Positions 16,504 through 25,049 of a DNA stretch of 64,000 nt are shown in pieces. The translations under genes and the position numbers were made by a program. Numbering within the stretch: the first letter of the stretch is position 1; each line of letters opens with the position of its first letter. Origin of the DNA: an uncultured Planctomycetota bacterium (lineage in GTDB: Bacteria; Planctomycetota; Phycisphaerae; Phycisphaerales; UBA5793); assembly GCA_900696685.1 (NCBI GenBank), contig CAADHA010000029.1, forward strand, positions 1 to 64,000, read 5' to 3'. Under the pieces are notes generated by a model. The model had not been told where the DNA came from. It was given only the letters and a program-made list of their open reading frames with translations, and did not search any database.

Positions 16504-19074
16504 ATGCCTGACACCCCCATCGCGCCGCCCTCGATTCCAGAGGAGCCATCGGATCGGATCATCGATCTGAACATTGAGCGGGAACTCCAGGATTCATATC
16601 TCACCTACGCGATGAGCACGATCATGGACCGGGCTCTGCCCGACGTCCGTGACGGCCTCAAGCCCAGCCAGAGGCGCATCCTCGTCGCGATGAACGACCT
16701 GAACCTCGGCCCGCGGGCCAAGCACCGCAAGTGCGCCAAGATCTGCGGCGACGTAAGCGGCAATTACCATCCGCACGGCGAGGCGGTCATCTACCCGACG
16801 CTGGTGCGTTTCGCCCAGGACTGGGTGATGCGCTACCTGCTGGTGGACAAGCAGGGGAACTTCGGCTCGATCGACGGCGATCCGCCCGCGGCGATGCGAT
16901 ACACCGAAGCGCGCATGACCGAGGCGGCGAGCGCCATGCTCGACGACCTCAAACTCGACACGGTCGACTTCAAGTCCAACTACGACGACACGCGCCAGGA
17001 GCCGGTCGTCCTTCCCAGCCGATTCCCGAATCTGCTGGTGAACGGGTCGACAGGCATTGCGGTCGGCATGTCCTGCTCGATCCCGCCGCACAATCTCGGC
17101 GAGATGTGCAGCGCAATCGAGGCGGTGATTCTCAAGCCGGAGATTACGCTCAACGAGTTGATGGAGATCCTGCCCGGGCCGGACTTCCCGACGGGCGGGC
17201 TGATCTGCGGCCGCGCGGGCATCCGCGCCGCATATGCCACGGGGCGCGGGCGCGTGGTGCTGCGCGGCGTGGTGCGGATCGAGGAGCGCCCCGGCGGGCG
17301 GCAGCAACTGGTCATCGACGAAATCCCCTACCACCTCGTCCAGAACGCCCTCATCGAGAAGATCACCGAGGCCGTCAAGAACGACCGCATCAGGGACATC
17401 TCGGCGATTCGCAACGAGTCGGGGCGCAAGAGCCGTACGCGCATCGTCATCGAGCTCAAGAAGGGCGCCGACCCGGCCATCGTCGAGAACCAGTTGTACC
17501 AGTACACGCCGCTGCAATCGACGTTCTCAATCATCAACATTGCGCTGGTCAATCATCAGCCGCGCACGCTCAGCCTGAGGCAGATGATCGACTGCTACGT
17601 GGATCACCGCGTGGACGTGATCCGGCGCCGGACGGCGCACCTGCTCAAGGAAGCACGCAAGAAGGCCCACATCCTCGAGGGGCTGATCTACGCCGTGTGC
17701 GAAATCGACGAGGTGATCCGTCTCATCCGGTCGAGTTCAACGCGAGATGAGGCGATCGACGCGCTGATGAAGCGGCGATTCCGCATCGCGCCGGACCACA
17801 AGTATGCGCCGCGGATTCCCGCGTCGCTTCTCAGCCGCGCCTCAGGCGATGGCGCCGCGCTGACAAAAGTTCAGGCCGAGGCGATCGGCCGCCTGCAACT
17901 GATCCAGCTGGTCGGCCTCGAAATTGAGAAACTGACGCAGGACTATGCGACGCTTGTCGGCGAGATCGAGGGTTATGAGAAGATCCTCGCCGACCAGCGC
18001 CTGGTCCTCGACATCATCCGCGAGGACGTGGTGGAGATGAGGGAGAAGTTCGGTGACAAGAGGCGCAGCCGGCTCATTGAAGTCGCCGGCGAAATCGAGG
18101 ACGCCGACCTCATCGCTGTCGAAGATGTCGTGCTCACCATCAGCCACGAGGGGTACATCAAGCGCCTGCCCGTGGACACTTACCGCGAGCAGGGCCGCGG
18201 CGGCCGCGGCATCAAGGGCTCTGAGAAGAAGGACAGCGACTTCATCGAGCACCTCTTCGTCGCCTCGACGCACGACGACCTCCTGTGTCTGACCGACACG
18301 GGGCGGATGTTCAAGATCAAGGTCTACGAAGCCCCGGAGATGGGGCGCACCGCCAAGGGCCGGCCCATCGTCAACTACCTTGAGTTGCGCGAGGGCGAGC
18401 GCGTCCGCGCCTTCATCCCCGTCAAGGACTTCGAGCAGCGCGAAGACTATCTCGTCTTCGCCACTGCCAACGGAACGGTGAAGCGCACCGCGCTCAAGGA
18501 ATACCGCAACGTTCACCGCAGCGGCATCATCGCCATCAACCTGCGCGATGGCGATGAACTGATGAGCATGGTGCTCACCTCCGGCAAGGACGACCTGCTG
18601 CTTGCGACCGCGGACGGAATGGCGATCCGCTTCAACGAGCAGGATGTTCGGGTCATGGGTCGGTCGGCCTCGGGCGTACGCGGAATCTCGCTCGAAGAGG
18701 GGGATCACGTTATCGGGCTGATCATCGCCGATGATTCATGTGATCTCCTGACGGTGACCGAATTCGGGTATGGCAAGCGGACCGCGATGTCCGAATACCT
18801 GGTGCAGGCTGACGACGGCTCAACGCGCGTGCAGTCGCGCGGAGGCAAGGGGCGGCGCGACATCCGCGCGTCCGAGCGGAATGGGCGAGCCGTGGCTATC
18901 CTCGCTGTCCGTGAAGAAGAGGGCGTGCTGCTGGTGACCGAGGGGGGAATGGTTGTGCGCATCGCCGCGGCCTCGATCAGCCGCATCGGGCGCAACACGC
19001 AGGGGGTTCGGCTCACGAATCTGAAGGAAGGCGACCGGCTCGTGGCTGTCGCCCGTGTGGTGGAATCTGACTGA
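16504..19074 (+). CDS. gyrA: DNA gyrase subunit A
   Basis: Breakage-reunion subunit of type IIA topoisomerase, 856 residues. The winged-helix/tower core contains YHPHGE near residue 88, [10 protein letters not shown] and the catalytic-tyrosine motif MRYTEARM (Tyr133). The C-terminal pinwheel (about 530-850) carries the GyrA box as [10 protein letters not shown], which favours gyrase over ParC. In the quinolone region the E. coli Ser83 and Asp87 positions read Ala94 and Pro98. gyrB is not in the window. ATG at 16504 without a clear Shine-Dalgarno. Confidence 0.96.
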   Translation: MPDTPIAPPSIPEEPSDRIIDLNIERELQDSYLTYAMSTIMDRALPDVRDGLKPSQRRILVAMNDLNLGPRAKHRKCAKICGDVSGNYHPHGEAVIYPTLVRFAQDWVMRYLLVDKQGNFGSIDGDPPAAMRYTEARMTEAASAMLDDLKLDTVDFKSNYDDTRQEPVVLPSRFPNLLVNGSTGIAVGMSCSIPPHNLGEMCSAIEAVILKPEITLNELMEILPGPDFPTGGLICGRAGIRAAYATGRGRVVLRGVVRIEERPGGRQQLVIDEIPYHLVQNALIEKITEAVKNDRIRDISAIRNESGRKSRTRIVIELKKGADPAIVENQLYQYTPLQSTFSIINIALVNHQPRTLSLRQMIDCYVDHRVDVIRRRTAHLLKEARKKAHILEGLIYAVCEIDEVIRLIRSSSTRDEAIDALMKRRFRIAPDHKYAPRIPASLLSRASGDGAALTKVQAEAIGRLQLIQLVGLEIEKLTQDYATLVGEIEGYEKILADQRLVLDIIREDVVEMREKFGDKRRSRLIEVAGEIEDADLIAVEDVVLTISHEGYIKRLPVDTYREQGRGGRGIKGSEKKDSDFIEHLFVASTHDDLLCLTDTGRMFKIKVYEAPEMGRTAKGRPIVNYLELREGERVRAFIPVKDFEQREDYLVFATANGTVKRTALKEYRNVHRSGIIAINLRDGDELMSMVLTSGKDDLLLATADGMAIRFNEQDVRVMGRSASGVRGISLEEGDHVIGLIIADDSCDLLTVTEFGYGKRTAMSEYLVQADDGSTRVQSRGGKGRRDIRASERNGRAVAILAVREEEGVLLVTEGGMVVRIAAASISRIGRNTQGVRLTNLKEGDRLVAVARVVESD

Positions 19075-19191
19075 TGGGCCCGGAAGCGCCGCACACTGCG
19101 ACGATCCCGCCCAGCCAACCGGACATGAACGGGTCCAGTCCCCGACGACTGATCGCCCAGCGTCAAGCGGCGTTTCGCTCTGGGGGATGGC

Positions 19192-19542
19192 ATGCCAATC
19201 GTGGAATGGTCCGAACAGGTCCTTGTAGCAGACCTGCTCAACGAACCGATGCTCAGCGACGATCTCATGGCCCTGGCCGAGCGGCTCGAATCCAGCGACC
19301 GCTGCCCGGACGTGGTCCTCAACTTCCTGGCCGTCGGGTTTCTCAACAGTTCCAACATCAGCCAGTTGCTCCGCGTGCGCGAGGTGCTGCGGACCGGGGG
19401 CGGGCGGCTGTGCCTGTGCTCGGTCAACCCCAGCATCGCCTCTGTCTTCGAGGTGACGCATCTCGACCGCCTGTTTCACCAGGAGGCCGATACCGCCAGC
19501 GCCCTGGCGGCGCTGCAGATGGCGACGGATCTAGGCGATTGA
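19192..19542 (+). CDS. STAS-domain protein (anti-sigma factor antagonist type)
   Basis: A 116-residue single STAS domain. The core VVLNFLAVGFLNSSNISQLL places Ser53/Ser54 where SpoIIAA-like proteins carry the phosphorylatable Ser, with RTGGGRLCLCSVNPSIASVF after it. GGGGATGGC precedes the ATG. In the family, unphosphorylated forms bind a kinase/anti-sigma partner, but no such partner is encoded nearby. It follows gyrA in the same direction after 117 bases. A second STAS protein lies at 34292. Confidence 0.85.
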   Translation: MPIVEWSEQVLVADLLNEPMLSDDLMALAERLESSDRCPDVVLNFLAVGFLNSSNISQLLRVREVLRTGGGRLCLCSVNPSIASVFEVTHLDRLFHQEADTASALAALQMATDLGD

Positions 19543-19738
19543 AGCCCGATCATTCAACTTTTCTTGCCTTCAGGTCGTCCAATGAGCATCTGGTTTCAGG
19601 CAACTTACGGCAAAATGATCCGACAATCAACAGACAAATCAGAATCAGGTGTTGTCTCGGGGGGGCGGGGGATAATCTCATGCAAGGGGTTTTGTCGGCG
19701 ATCTGACGACGATATCTACGCCCGCGAGACGAAAGGAG

Positions 19739-20500
19739 ATGTTCATAAGATTCCAACGATCGGCATCTGCAATACTGTTTTTGACGAGCACGATTACCTG
19801 CTCGGCTCAGGTGACGCCAAGGCCATCTGCGGCGCCTCCAACTGCCGACGACGCGGTGGTCGGAGCGCAGATGTACCGGACCTTCGTGGAGAAGGGCGAA
19901 GGGACGCTGGTCGTGGAGCCGGAGGGGCGCGTGATTCTCTAACAGAAGATCGATGTTGCGGTCGATGGCAGGGAGTGGCGCATTCTCGCGGCGACTCCGC
20001 GACCCGGCGTGACTCTGGATCAAGGACGAGCCGAGGGCTATGTCACTGTCACGGCGGACTACCGTGAAGGCGCAGATCGAGGGTTCCGGATCGAGATTCG
20101 TCCTTGGGAAGAGGGCGCGAAGACGCTGCATGTCTACTTTTCGCTGACGCAAGAGAAGGCAGCGCCTCCGACGACTGGAACGCCGGTCCTTCCGGTCATC
20201 GGTGTTCAGACGCGGTCCTTCTCCGGCGAGCAACTCGACGCGATGCTCGCAGTTATGGCGGAACTCGGGGGCAACGATCTTCGCGATGCGTGGTCATTCC
20301 TGCTTGATGCCGCAGCGCTTTCCGAACTTCTGCCTCCGATGAACGACGATCGGTGCGCCAATTGTCAGTTTGGCGGACCCGGGTCGTCCGTCTGCACGAA
20401 ACCCAACGGTTCCGGCGTTACTTGTGTGTCAGCCACCCACTACGCATGTTGTGGAGGCAGCGGGAGCAATGTATTCGCAATCTGCTGTCCCAATCCTTAA
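19739..20500 (+). pseudogene. Secreted Cys-rich protein gene interrupted by an in-frame TAA
   Basis: One continuous frame of 254 codons carries a single internal stop (TAA at 19940-19942) after RVIL; the frame resumes at once with QKIDVAVDG. The N-terminus is a signal peptide (MFIRFQRSASAILFLTS... to CSAQ). The middle is a soluble alpha/beta region, and the last 50 residues are cysteine-rich (CANC, SVC, VTC, ACCGG, ICC), as in disulphide-bonded secreted peptides. The start is odd: AAAGGAG touches the ATG with no spacer. Either a nonsense mutation, a sequencing error or stop readthrough explains it. Family not recognised. Confidence 0.65.
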
Positions 20501-20626
20501 TTAGGATCCGCACGATTAGGCCGTTGCCCACTGATGTTCTCCCAAAGTGGAATCGGCTTCCCCGCTGCAGAGATTTGTAATTCACTGAATAGCAATGTCC
20601 TGCAACGGTTCGGGAGATGCACAACC

Positions 20627-20651
20627 GCCGGCACGCTCAAGGCGTGCCGGC
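20627..20651 (+). terminator. Hairpin terminator
   Basis: Perfect 10-bp stem GCCGGCACGC / GCGTGCCGGC with a 5-base loop, followed by GCTTTCGGTTTTCTG. It lies 126 bases past the stop at 20500 and before the promoter region of the zinc-ribbon membrane protein. Confidence 0.75.
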
Positions 20652-20769
20652 GCTTTCGGTTTTCTGCGTTGGGTTCGACCGTGGCAAGCCCACATATACT
20701 ACGAACCGATCGTTCATGCATGATACTCGCCTGAGTCGATGTTCGCTGATTCAGGCGGAAGGAGGCGAC

Positions 20770-21063
20770 ATGGTCCTGAGATTTCGTATCGCGTTCCTGA
20801 TTGCAGCGGTGGCCCTCTTGGGCCACAGCATTCTCATGTTCCTTGACATACTCAGGCCATTTTGGGGCATCGAGGTCGCATTCGCGCTGGAGATTCCATG
20901 GGGTATTGCGCTTCTTCTAGTGTGGGTGGTTCTCGAAGGCTTGCACACCTGGGTGCGAGTCAAGTCATCCGCGCTGCAGTGTCCGCACTGCGACCACTCG
21001 CTTCGCGGACTCAAGTGTCCCGAGTGCGGCGAGCGGCTTGACAGTGCGGACCAACCCCCGTGA
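20770..21063 (+). CDS. Two-helix membrane protein with C-terminal zinc ribbon
   Basis: A 97-residue predicted inner-membrane protein. The ATG at 20770 has an excellent Shine-Dalgarno (GGAAGGAGGCGAC). Two hydrophobic helices (about residues 5-27 and 35-58) precede a cytosolic zinc-ribbon tail CPHCDHSLRGLKCPECG, with four Cys in two CxxC pairs. The same knuckle occurs in the mini-protein at 2954. Function unknown; such tails are widespread in planctomycete membrane proteins. Confidence 0.75.
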   Translation: MVLRFRIAFLIAAVALLGHSILMFLDILRPFWGIEVAFALEIPWGIALLLVWVVLEGLHTWVRVKSSALQCPHCDHSLRGLKCPECGERLDSADQPP

Positions 21064-21121
21064 GATCCCATTTGTACGCCGAATCGAACCCGTTCGACGA
21101 TCCGCCGGTACACTTGTGGGC

Positions 21122-21943
21122 ATGACCCTCCCCTCCTCGAATGGCAACACGCCCTCGACTTCCAGCCGCCCCAATGCCGGCCGCGAGGTCATTGCCCGCA
21201 TCAGCCAACTGACCAAGACCTACTACAAGCCCGACGGCTCCGTCCTCGTCGAGGCCCTCAAGGGCGTCGATCTTGAGGTCGAGCGTGGCGAGTTCGTGGC
21301 GATCATGGGCGCCTCCGGTTCGGGCAAATCCACCCTCATGAACCTTCTCGGCGCCCTCGACCGCCCCACCTCCGGCGAGTACGTCCTCGACGGCAAGAAC
21401 GTCGCCCAACTCGATGATGTCGGCCTGTCCAACGTTCGCGGGCAGAGGATCGGCTTCGTCTTTCAGGCCTTCAACCTCATTCCCGCCTTGACCATTCTCG
21501 AGAACGTTGAGGTGCCACTCTTCTACCAGGGGATCCTGCCTTCCGAGCGGCATCGGCGCTCGAGGGAGAAACTCGAACTCGTCGGCCTCGGCGATCGAAT
21601 GCACCACCGGCCCAGCGAACTCTCCGGCGGGCAGCAGCAGCGCGCCGCCATCGCCCGCGCCCTCGTCAACGAGCCCGCCATCATCATGGCCGACGAGCCC
21701 ACCGGCAACCTCGACAGCAAAACGGGCGAGGCGATCCTCGAAGTGCTTCGCACCCTTCACGAGCGCGGGCTTACCATCTTCATCGTGACCCACGACGACA
21801 AGATCGTGGCGCGGTGCGAGCGCGTGGTGCGCCTGCGCGACGGCCTGCTTGAATCCGACGAGGTCCTGAGGAGATCGGGCGTTCTGGCGGGGCGATACGG
21901 CTCGCGCCCGCGCGGCGACGCCCCGGCGGCCGTACCCTCTTGA
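21122..21943 (+). CDS. ABC transporter ATP-binding protein (MacB/LolD class)
   Basis: A 273-residue nucleotide-binding subunit. Walker [10 protein letters not shown] is near residue 63, with the [20 protein letters not shown] segment typical of MacB/LolD/FtsE-like ATPases, a Q-loop [10 protein letters not shown], signature [15 protein letters not shown] near 167, Walker [14 protein letters not shown] near 188 and an H-loop THDD. The ATG at 21122 lies upstream of a low-complexity N-terminal tail. No permease is adjacent; the next genes are ruvC and ruvX. Likely roles are lipoprotein release or macrolide/peptide export with a permease encoded elsewhere. Confidence 0.93.
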   Translation: MTLPSSNGNTPSTSSRPNAGREVIARISQLTKTYYKPDGSVLVEALKGVDLEVERGEFVAIMGASGSGKSTLMNLLGALDRPTSGEYVLDGKNVAQLDDVGLSNVRGQRIGFVFQAFNLIPALTILENVEVPLFYQGILPSERHRRSREKLELVGLGDRMHHRPSELSGGQQQRAAIARALVNEPAIIMADEPTGNLDSKTGEAILEVLRTLHERGLTIFIVTHDDKIVARCERVVRLRDGLLESDEVLRRSGVLAGRYGSRPRGDAPAAVPS

Positions 21944-21946
21944 AGC

Positions 21947-22453
21947 ATGAGAATCATCGGAATCGATCCCGGGTTGAGGCTCACCGGCTACGGCTGCTTG
22001 GAGATGCAGCGCCGCGGTCCTGATCCGCGCCTCGTCGAGGCCGGAATCATCCGCCTCGATCCGCTCGCCTCCGTCGCGACGCGGCTCGTTGAACTCTTTC
22101 GAGACCTCGGCTCGCTGCTCGACCAGCTCAGGCCGCAGCGCATCGCCGTCGAGAAGTTGTACGCCCACTATGCCCATCCGACGACGGCGATCAAGATGGG
22201 CCATGCGCGTGGCGTGATCCTCCTCGCCGCCGAGCAGCGCGGCATTGAACTGGTCGAGATCGGCGCGACGGAGATCAAGAAGTCGCTCACCGGCAACGGG
22301 CACGCGGCCAAGCGCCAGATGCAGATCGCGGTTCAGGCGTGCCTCTGCCTGCGCGAGATGCCGCATCCCCCGGACGTGGCGGACGCCATCGCCATCGCCC
22401 TGTGCTCTGCGCGGCGCGGCGCCGCGGCCGCGCAAGCGCTTGCACGCACCTGA
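21947..22453 (+). CDS. ruvC: Holliday junction resolvase RuvC
   Basis: A 168-residue crossover junction endonuclease that cleaves four-way DNA junctions with RuvAB. IGIDPGLRLTGYG supplies Asp7, AVEKLYAHYAHPTTA the catalytic Glu, and HPPDVADAIAIAL the C-terminal acidic pair. It starts three bases after the ABC gene stop, so translation is probably coupled. ruvA and ruvB are not in the window. Confidence 0.96.
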   Translation: MRIIGIDPGLRLTGYGCLEMQRRGPDPRLVEAGIIRLDPLASVATRLVELFRDLGSLLDQLRPQRIAVEKLYAHYAHPTTAIKMGHARGVILLAAEQRGIELVEIGATEIKKSLTGNGHAAKRQMQIAVQACLCLREMPHPPDVADAIAIALCSARRGAAAAQALART

Positions 22454-22467
22454 TCGAGGAACACCTG

Positions 22468-22932
22468 ATGCGATACCTCGGACTGGACATCGGTGAGAAG
22501 AGGACCGGCCTGGCTCTGGGCGACGACGAAACAGGGATCGTCAGCCCCCTCGGCATGATCGAGGCCTCGTCCGGCGAACCGCTCATCCGCAGGCTCGCCA
22601 TGGCGATCGAGGAGCACGGTCCCGATGAACTCGTCGTCGGCCTGCCCCTGAACATGGACGGTTCGCACGGGCCGGCCGCCCGTCGCATCGCCGCCTTCGC
22701 CGAGCGCCTGGCCGAGATCGCGCTGCTTCCTATTCATCTCCAGGACGAGCGGCTCAGTTCCTTCGCCGCCGACGAGGCCATGGCCCGCTCCGGACTTACC
22801 CACGGGCAGAAGAAGCGGCGGCGCGACTCGCTCGCCGCGGCCGCGATTCTGCACTCGTTTCTCGAGGCTCGCGCCGGCGCAGGCGTGCGGCTCGAAGACG
22901 ACGCCCCCCCTACCGTTGCGCCTCGCCAATGA
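22468..22932 (+). CDS. ruvX: Putative pre-16S rRNA nuclease RuvX (YqgF family)
   Basis: A 154-residue RNase H-fold protein. It shows YLGLDIGEKRTGLALGD, VVGLPLNMDGSHGPAARR, and LQDERLSSFAADE followed by RRRDSLAAAAIL, the usual YqgF order. Family members mature the 16S rRNA 5' end. ATG at 22468 with GAGGA eight bases upstream, 14 bases after ruvC; its stop overlaps the next start (ATGA). Confidence 0.93.
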   Translation: MRYLGLDIGEKRTGLALGDDETGIVSPLGMIEASSGEPLIRRLAMAIEEHGPDELVVGLPLNMDGSHGPAARRIAAFAERLAEIALLPIHLQDERLSSFAADEAMARSGLTHGQKKRRRDSLAAAAILHSFLEARAGAGVRLEDDAPPTVAPRQ

Positions 22933-23477
22933 AGCGCCTCTTCCTCCAACTCACCGTCGCCAACTTCCTGCTGCTCGTGCTCGTCATAGGGTGGGGACTC
23001 TGGCTCGGGCGCGGTTCGCCGTGGCAGAATCAGTTTGACGCCCTCGTCGGCATCGCCTCCCTCTTCACGCTCACCGTCCACTCGATCGTCTACACCTACT
23101 TCATCGCCTTCGGAAAGTTCGTCCAGAGTGCGATCGAAGAGCACGGCTATCCCGACCGCAAGGCTGAAACCCTTGCCCGGTTGTACAAGTTGAAGTCATT
23201 CCGCTACGGCTTCATCGCCATCGCCATGACCGCAACGGCCATGATGATCCACTTCTGGACGAGCGGCCCGGCCGGCGAGGGGGCGTGGTGGCGCGGCTGG
23301 GCGGCGCTTGGCGGCGGCCTGGCGCTGGTCGCCAATCTCCACGCCGCCCGCGTCGAGTGGAAATATGTCTGCGCCGCGAGCGTCTTGTCCGATGAGATTC
23401 TTGCCGCCTTCGGCGATCGCGAGGGGCCAGCCGCCCGCTCTCGCTCAGGCCCGGCGCATCAGGAGATAGCCCCGTGA
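22929..23477 (+). CDS. Polytopic membrane protein of unknown function
   Basis: A 182-residue protein with about four hydrophobic helices (roughly 5-26, 37-62, 93-111 and 122-140), separated by a charged cytosolic loop containing EEHGYPDRKAETLARLYKLK. It overlaps ruvX by four bases and the LolA-like gene by four bases (GTGA), so it is an operon member. No recognised family. Confidence 0.75.
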   Translation: MKRLFLQLTVANFLLLVLVIGWGLWLGRGSPWQNQFDALVGIASLFTLTVHSIVYTYFIAFGKFVQSAIEEHGYPDRKAETLARLYKLKSFRYGFIAIAMTATAMMIHFWTSGPAGEGAWWRGWAALGGGLALVANLHAARVEWKYVCAASVLSDEILAAFGDREGPAARSRSGPAHQEIAP

Positions 23478-24307
23478 ACTGGATTGCGTCATTGATGATC
23501 GGTGCTTTGCTGAGCGCGGCGCCTCCGGGCGATCCTCCGCCTTCGGGGGGTGAATCCGGCGCGCCGCCCGGGGCGTTGCCTGCGGCGCAGGAACCGCCCC
23601 CGATTCACTCGGCCGACGACCTGCTCGACGCCGTTGCGGCCGCGGACGCGAAGGTCCGGACGCTGACGGCGACCATCCGTTACGAGACGGTGCAGGCGCT
23701 GCTCGAGGACCGCCAGGTGCGGCGGGGAACGGCCGTGCTGCACATCTCCCCCGATCGCCGCCTCAAGCAGTTCCGCGTCTTATTCACGCAGTTCATCAGC
23801 AGTCGCGGCCTTGAAGAGCAGTCGCGCGATTACATCTTCGACGGCCGCTACCTCGTCGAACGCCTCAACGATGAGAGGCAGTTCATCAAGCGCGAGGTCG
23901 TCCGCCCGGGCCAGGAGATCGACCCGCTCGCCATCGACGGCCCACTGCCCCTTCCCATCGGCCAGTCCAGGGACTCCATCCTCAGGCGCTTTGCCGCGGA
24001 GCTGCTCGATCGGGAAGCCGATGAGAAGGACCGCCTCAAGGGACACTATCGAATGCGCCTCACAGCCCGCAACGCCGACGATGATCTGGAGATGGTCGAT
24101 CTCTGGTACGACCCCGCCACGCTCCTCCCCGGCCGCGCCATCATCACTGAGCGCAGCGGCAACACCGTCCACGTCGATCTCGCCGGCATCGTGATCAACG
24201 GCGATGAAGTCAGTCCCGCCGACTTCAGCACCGCTTCCCCCCCCCTCAGTGAAGGCTGGCGCATCGACGTACGGAACCTCGATGCGGATGAACGCCGAGG
24301 CCGATAG
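23474..24307 (+). CDS. LolA-like exported protein
   Basis: A 277-residue exported protein. The GTG start overlaps the previous stop. The signal peptide MNWIASLMIGALLSAA leads into a Pro/Gly-rich linker. From about residue 45 the pattern fits the LolA/LppX-like half-barrel that carries lipids or lipoproteins through the periplasm: AADAKVRTLTATIRYETVQ, RRGTAVLHISPDRRLKQFRV, YIFDGRYLVERLNDERQFIKREV and VDLWYDPATLLPGRAIITER. The MacB/LolD-type ATPase in the same run makes a lipoprotein-sorting link attractive, but this is inference. Confidence 0.72.
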   Translation: MNWIASLMIGALLSAAPPGDPPPSGGESGAPPGALPAAQEPPPIHSADDLLDAVAAADAKVRTLTATIRYETVQALLEDRQVRRGTAVLHISPDRRLKQFRVLFTQFISSRGLEEQSRDYIFDGRYLVERLNDERQFIKREVVRPGQEIDPLAIDGPLPLPIGQSRDSILRRFAAELLDREADEKDRLKGHYRMRLTARNADDDLEMVDLWYDPATLLPGRAIITERSGNTVHVDLAGIVINGDEVSPADFSTASPPLSEGWRIDVRNLDADERRGR

Positions 24308-24359
24308 CCGTTCGTCTGCTCCGCGCTGGTCCGCACGGCGAAGACTCTCCCTCACGGTC

Positions 24360-24400
24360 GGGGCTCGGATAACATCTTGCGACAGTCGGAACCGAGCCCC
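24360..24400. terminator. Long-loop stem between convergent genes
   Basis: GGGGCTCGG at 24360-24368 pairs perfectly with CCGAGCCCC at 24392-24400 around a 23-base loop, 53 bases after the LolA-like stop. There is no T-run on the plus side, so terminator function is probable rather than certain. Confidence 0.45.
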
Positions 24401-24490
24401 ACGCGTCAGCACGGGTGTCGAGCATTCGTGATCGAGTGCGCGTTCGAACGGTGAGAATCCGTCTTCACAATCGGGGCTCCGCCCAACCCC

Positions 24491-24531
24491 CCAGTGCCCA
24501 GTGCCGAGTGCCTAACGCCCAGCACCTGCCT
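24491..24531. repeat. Degenerate AGTGCCC-type heptamer run
   Basis: CCAGTGCCCAGTGCCGAGTG then CCTAACGCCCAGCACC: five to six imperfect copies of a seven-base unit (CCCAGTG) in the convergent spacer next to the TSCPD gene stop. It resembles short tandem heptamer repeats of other environmental bacteria. Confidence 0.45.
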
Positions 24532-24534
24532 GCC

Positions 24535-24900
24535 TCACCGCTTGATGAAGTGCAGTTCGAGATACCGCGCGGTGTAGTCCATGATGCTCTTGGCTTCGGG
24601 GATGTCGGGGTTGGTCGTCGGGCCCATCGGGTCGAAGCGCATTCCCTTGAAGCGCAGCACAGCATCCTCGAGCGACAGGCCGTATTGAAGAGCAAGGCTG
24701 AACGCCTGGCAGAAGGCCTGGATCAGGCCCGAGAGCGTCGAGCCTTCCTTGCTGATCTTGATGAAGACTTCGCCCGGCGAGCCGTCCGCATGCAGGCCGA
24801 TGGTGAGGTACCCCTCCTGCCCGTTGATGCAGAACTTGTGCGTGATCGAGTCGCGGACGGATGGCAGAACGCGGCGGCGGTAGGTCATGACGGCGTTCAT
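24535..24900 (-). CDS. Stand-alone TSCPD-domain protein (ribonucleotide reductase-like C-terminus)
   Basis: A 121-residue protein equal to the TSCPD domain normally found at the C-terminus of B12-dependent (class II) ribonucleotide reductases. Marks are RDSITHKFCINGQEGYLTIG, PGEVFIKISKEGSTLSGL, FSLALQYGLSLEDAVLRFKG and PDIPEAKSIMDYTARYLELHF. Here no reductase core is encoded next to it. It may act in trans with a reductase encoded elsewhere, or as a separate regulator. The ATG at 24900 has GGGAAGGGACC upstream. Confidence 0.85.
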   Translation of the reverse strand: MNAVMTYRRRVLPSVRDSITHKFCINGQEGYLTIGLHADGSPGEVFIKISKEGSTLSGLIQAFCQAFSLALQYGLSLEDAVLRFKGMRFDPMGPTTNPDIPEAKSIMDYTARYLELHFIKR

Positions 24901-25049
24901 CGGTGGTCCCTTCCCTGGGAATGCGATCGGGGCCGGCGCGTCATGCGCTGAGCCTGGACGGGCAAACGCAATTCTAGTTCGGCCGAAGGCGCGCGGCGGG
25001 TGCAAAAGTCGCGACGATCGCCCGGCATGGCGGCCCTTCATCCGGATGT

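Noticed and set aside
16594-17517. 307-codon minus-strand frame over gyrA
   Set aside because: Lies entirely within conserved gyrA codons and lacks any recognisable domain.
19550-20233. 227-codon minus-strand frame over the interrupted secreted gene
   Set aside because: Arg/Ser/Leu-rich with no signal or domain; the plus-strand frame has a signal peptide and an ordered Cys pattern.
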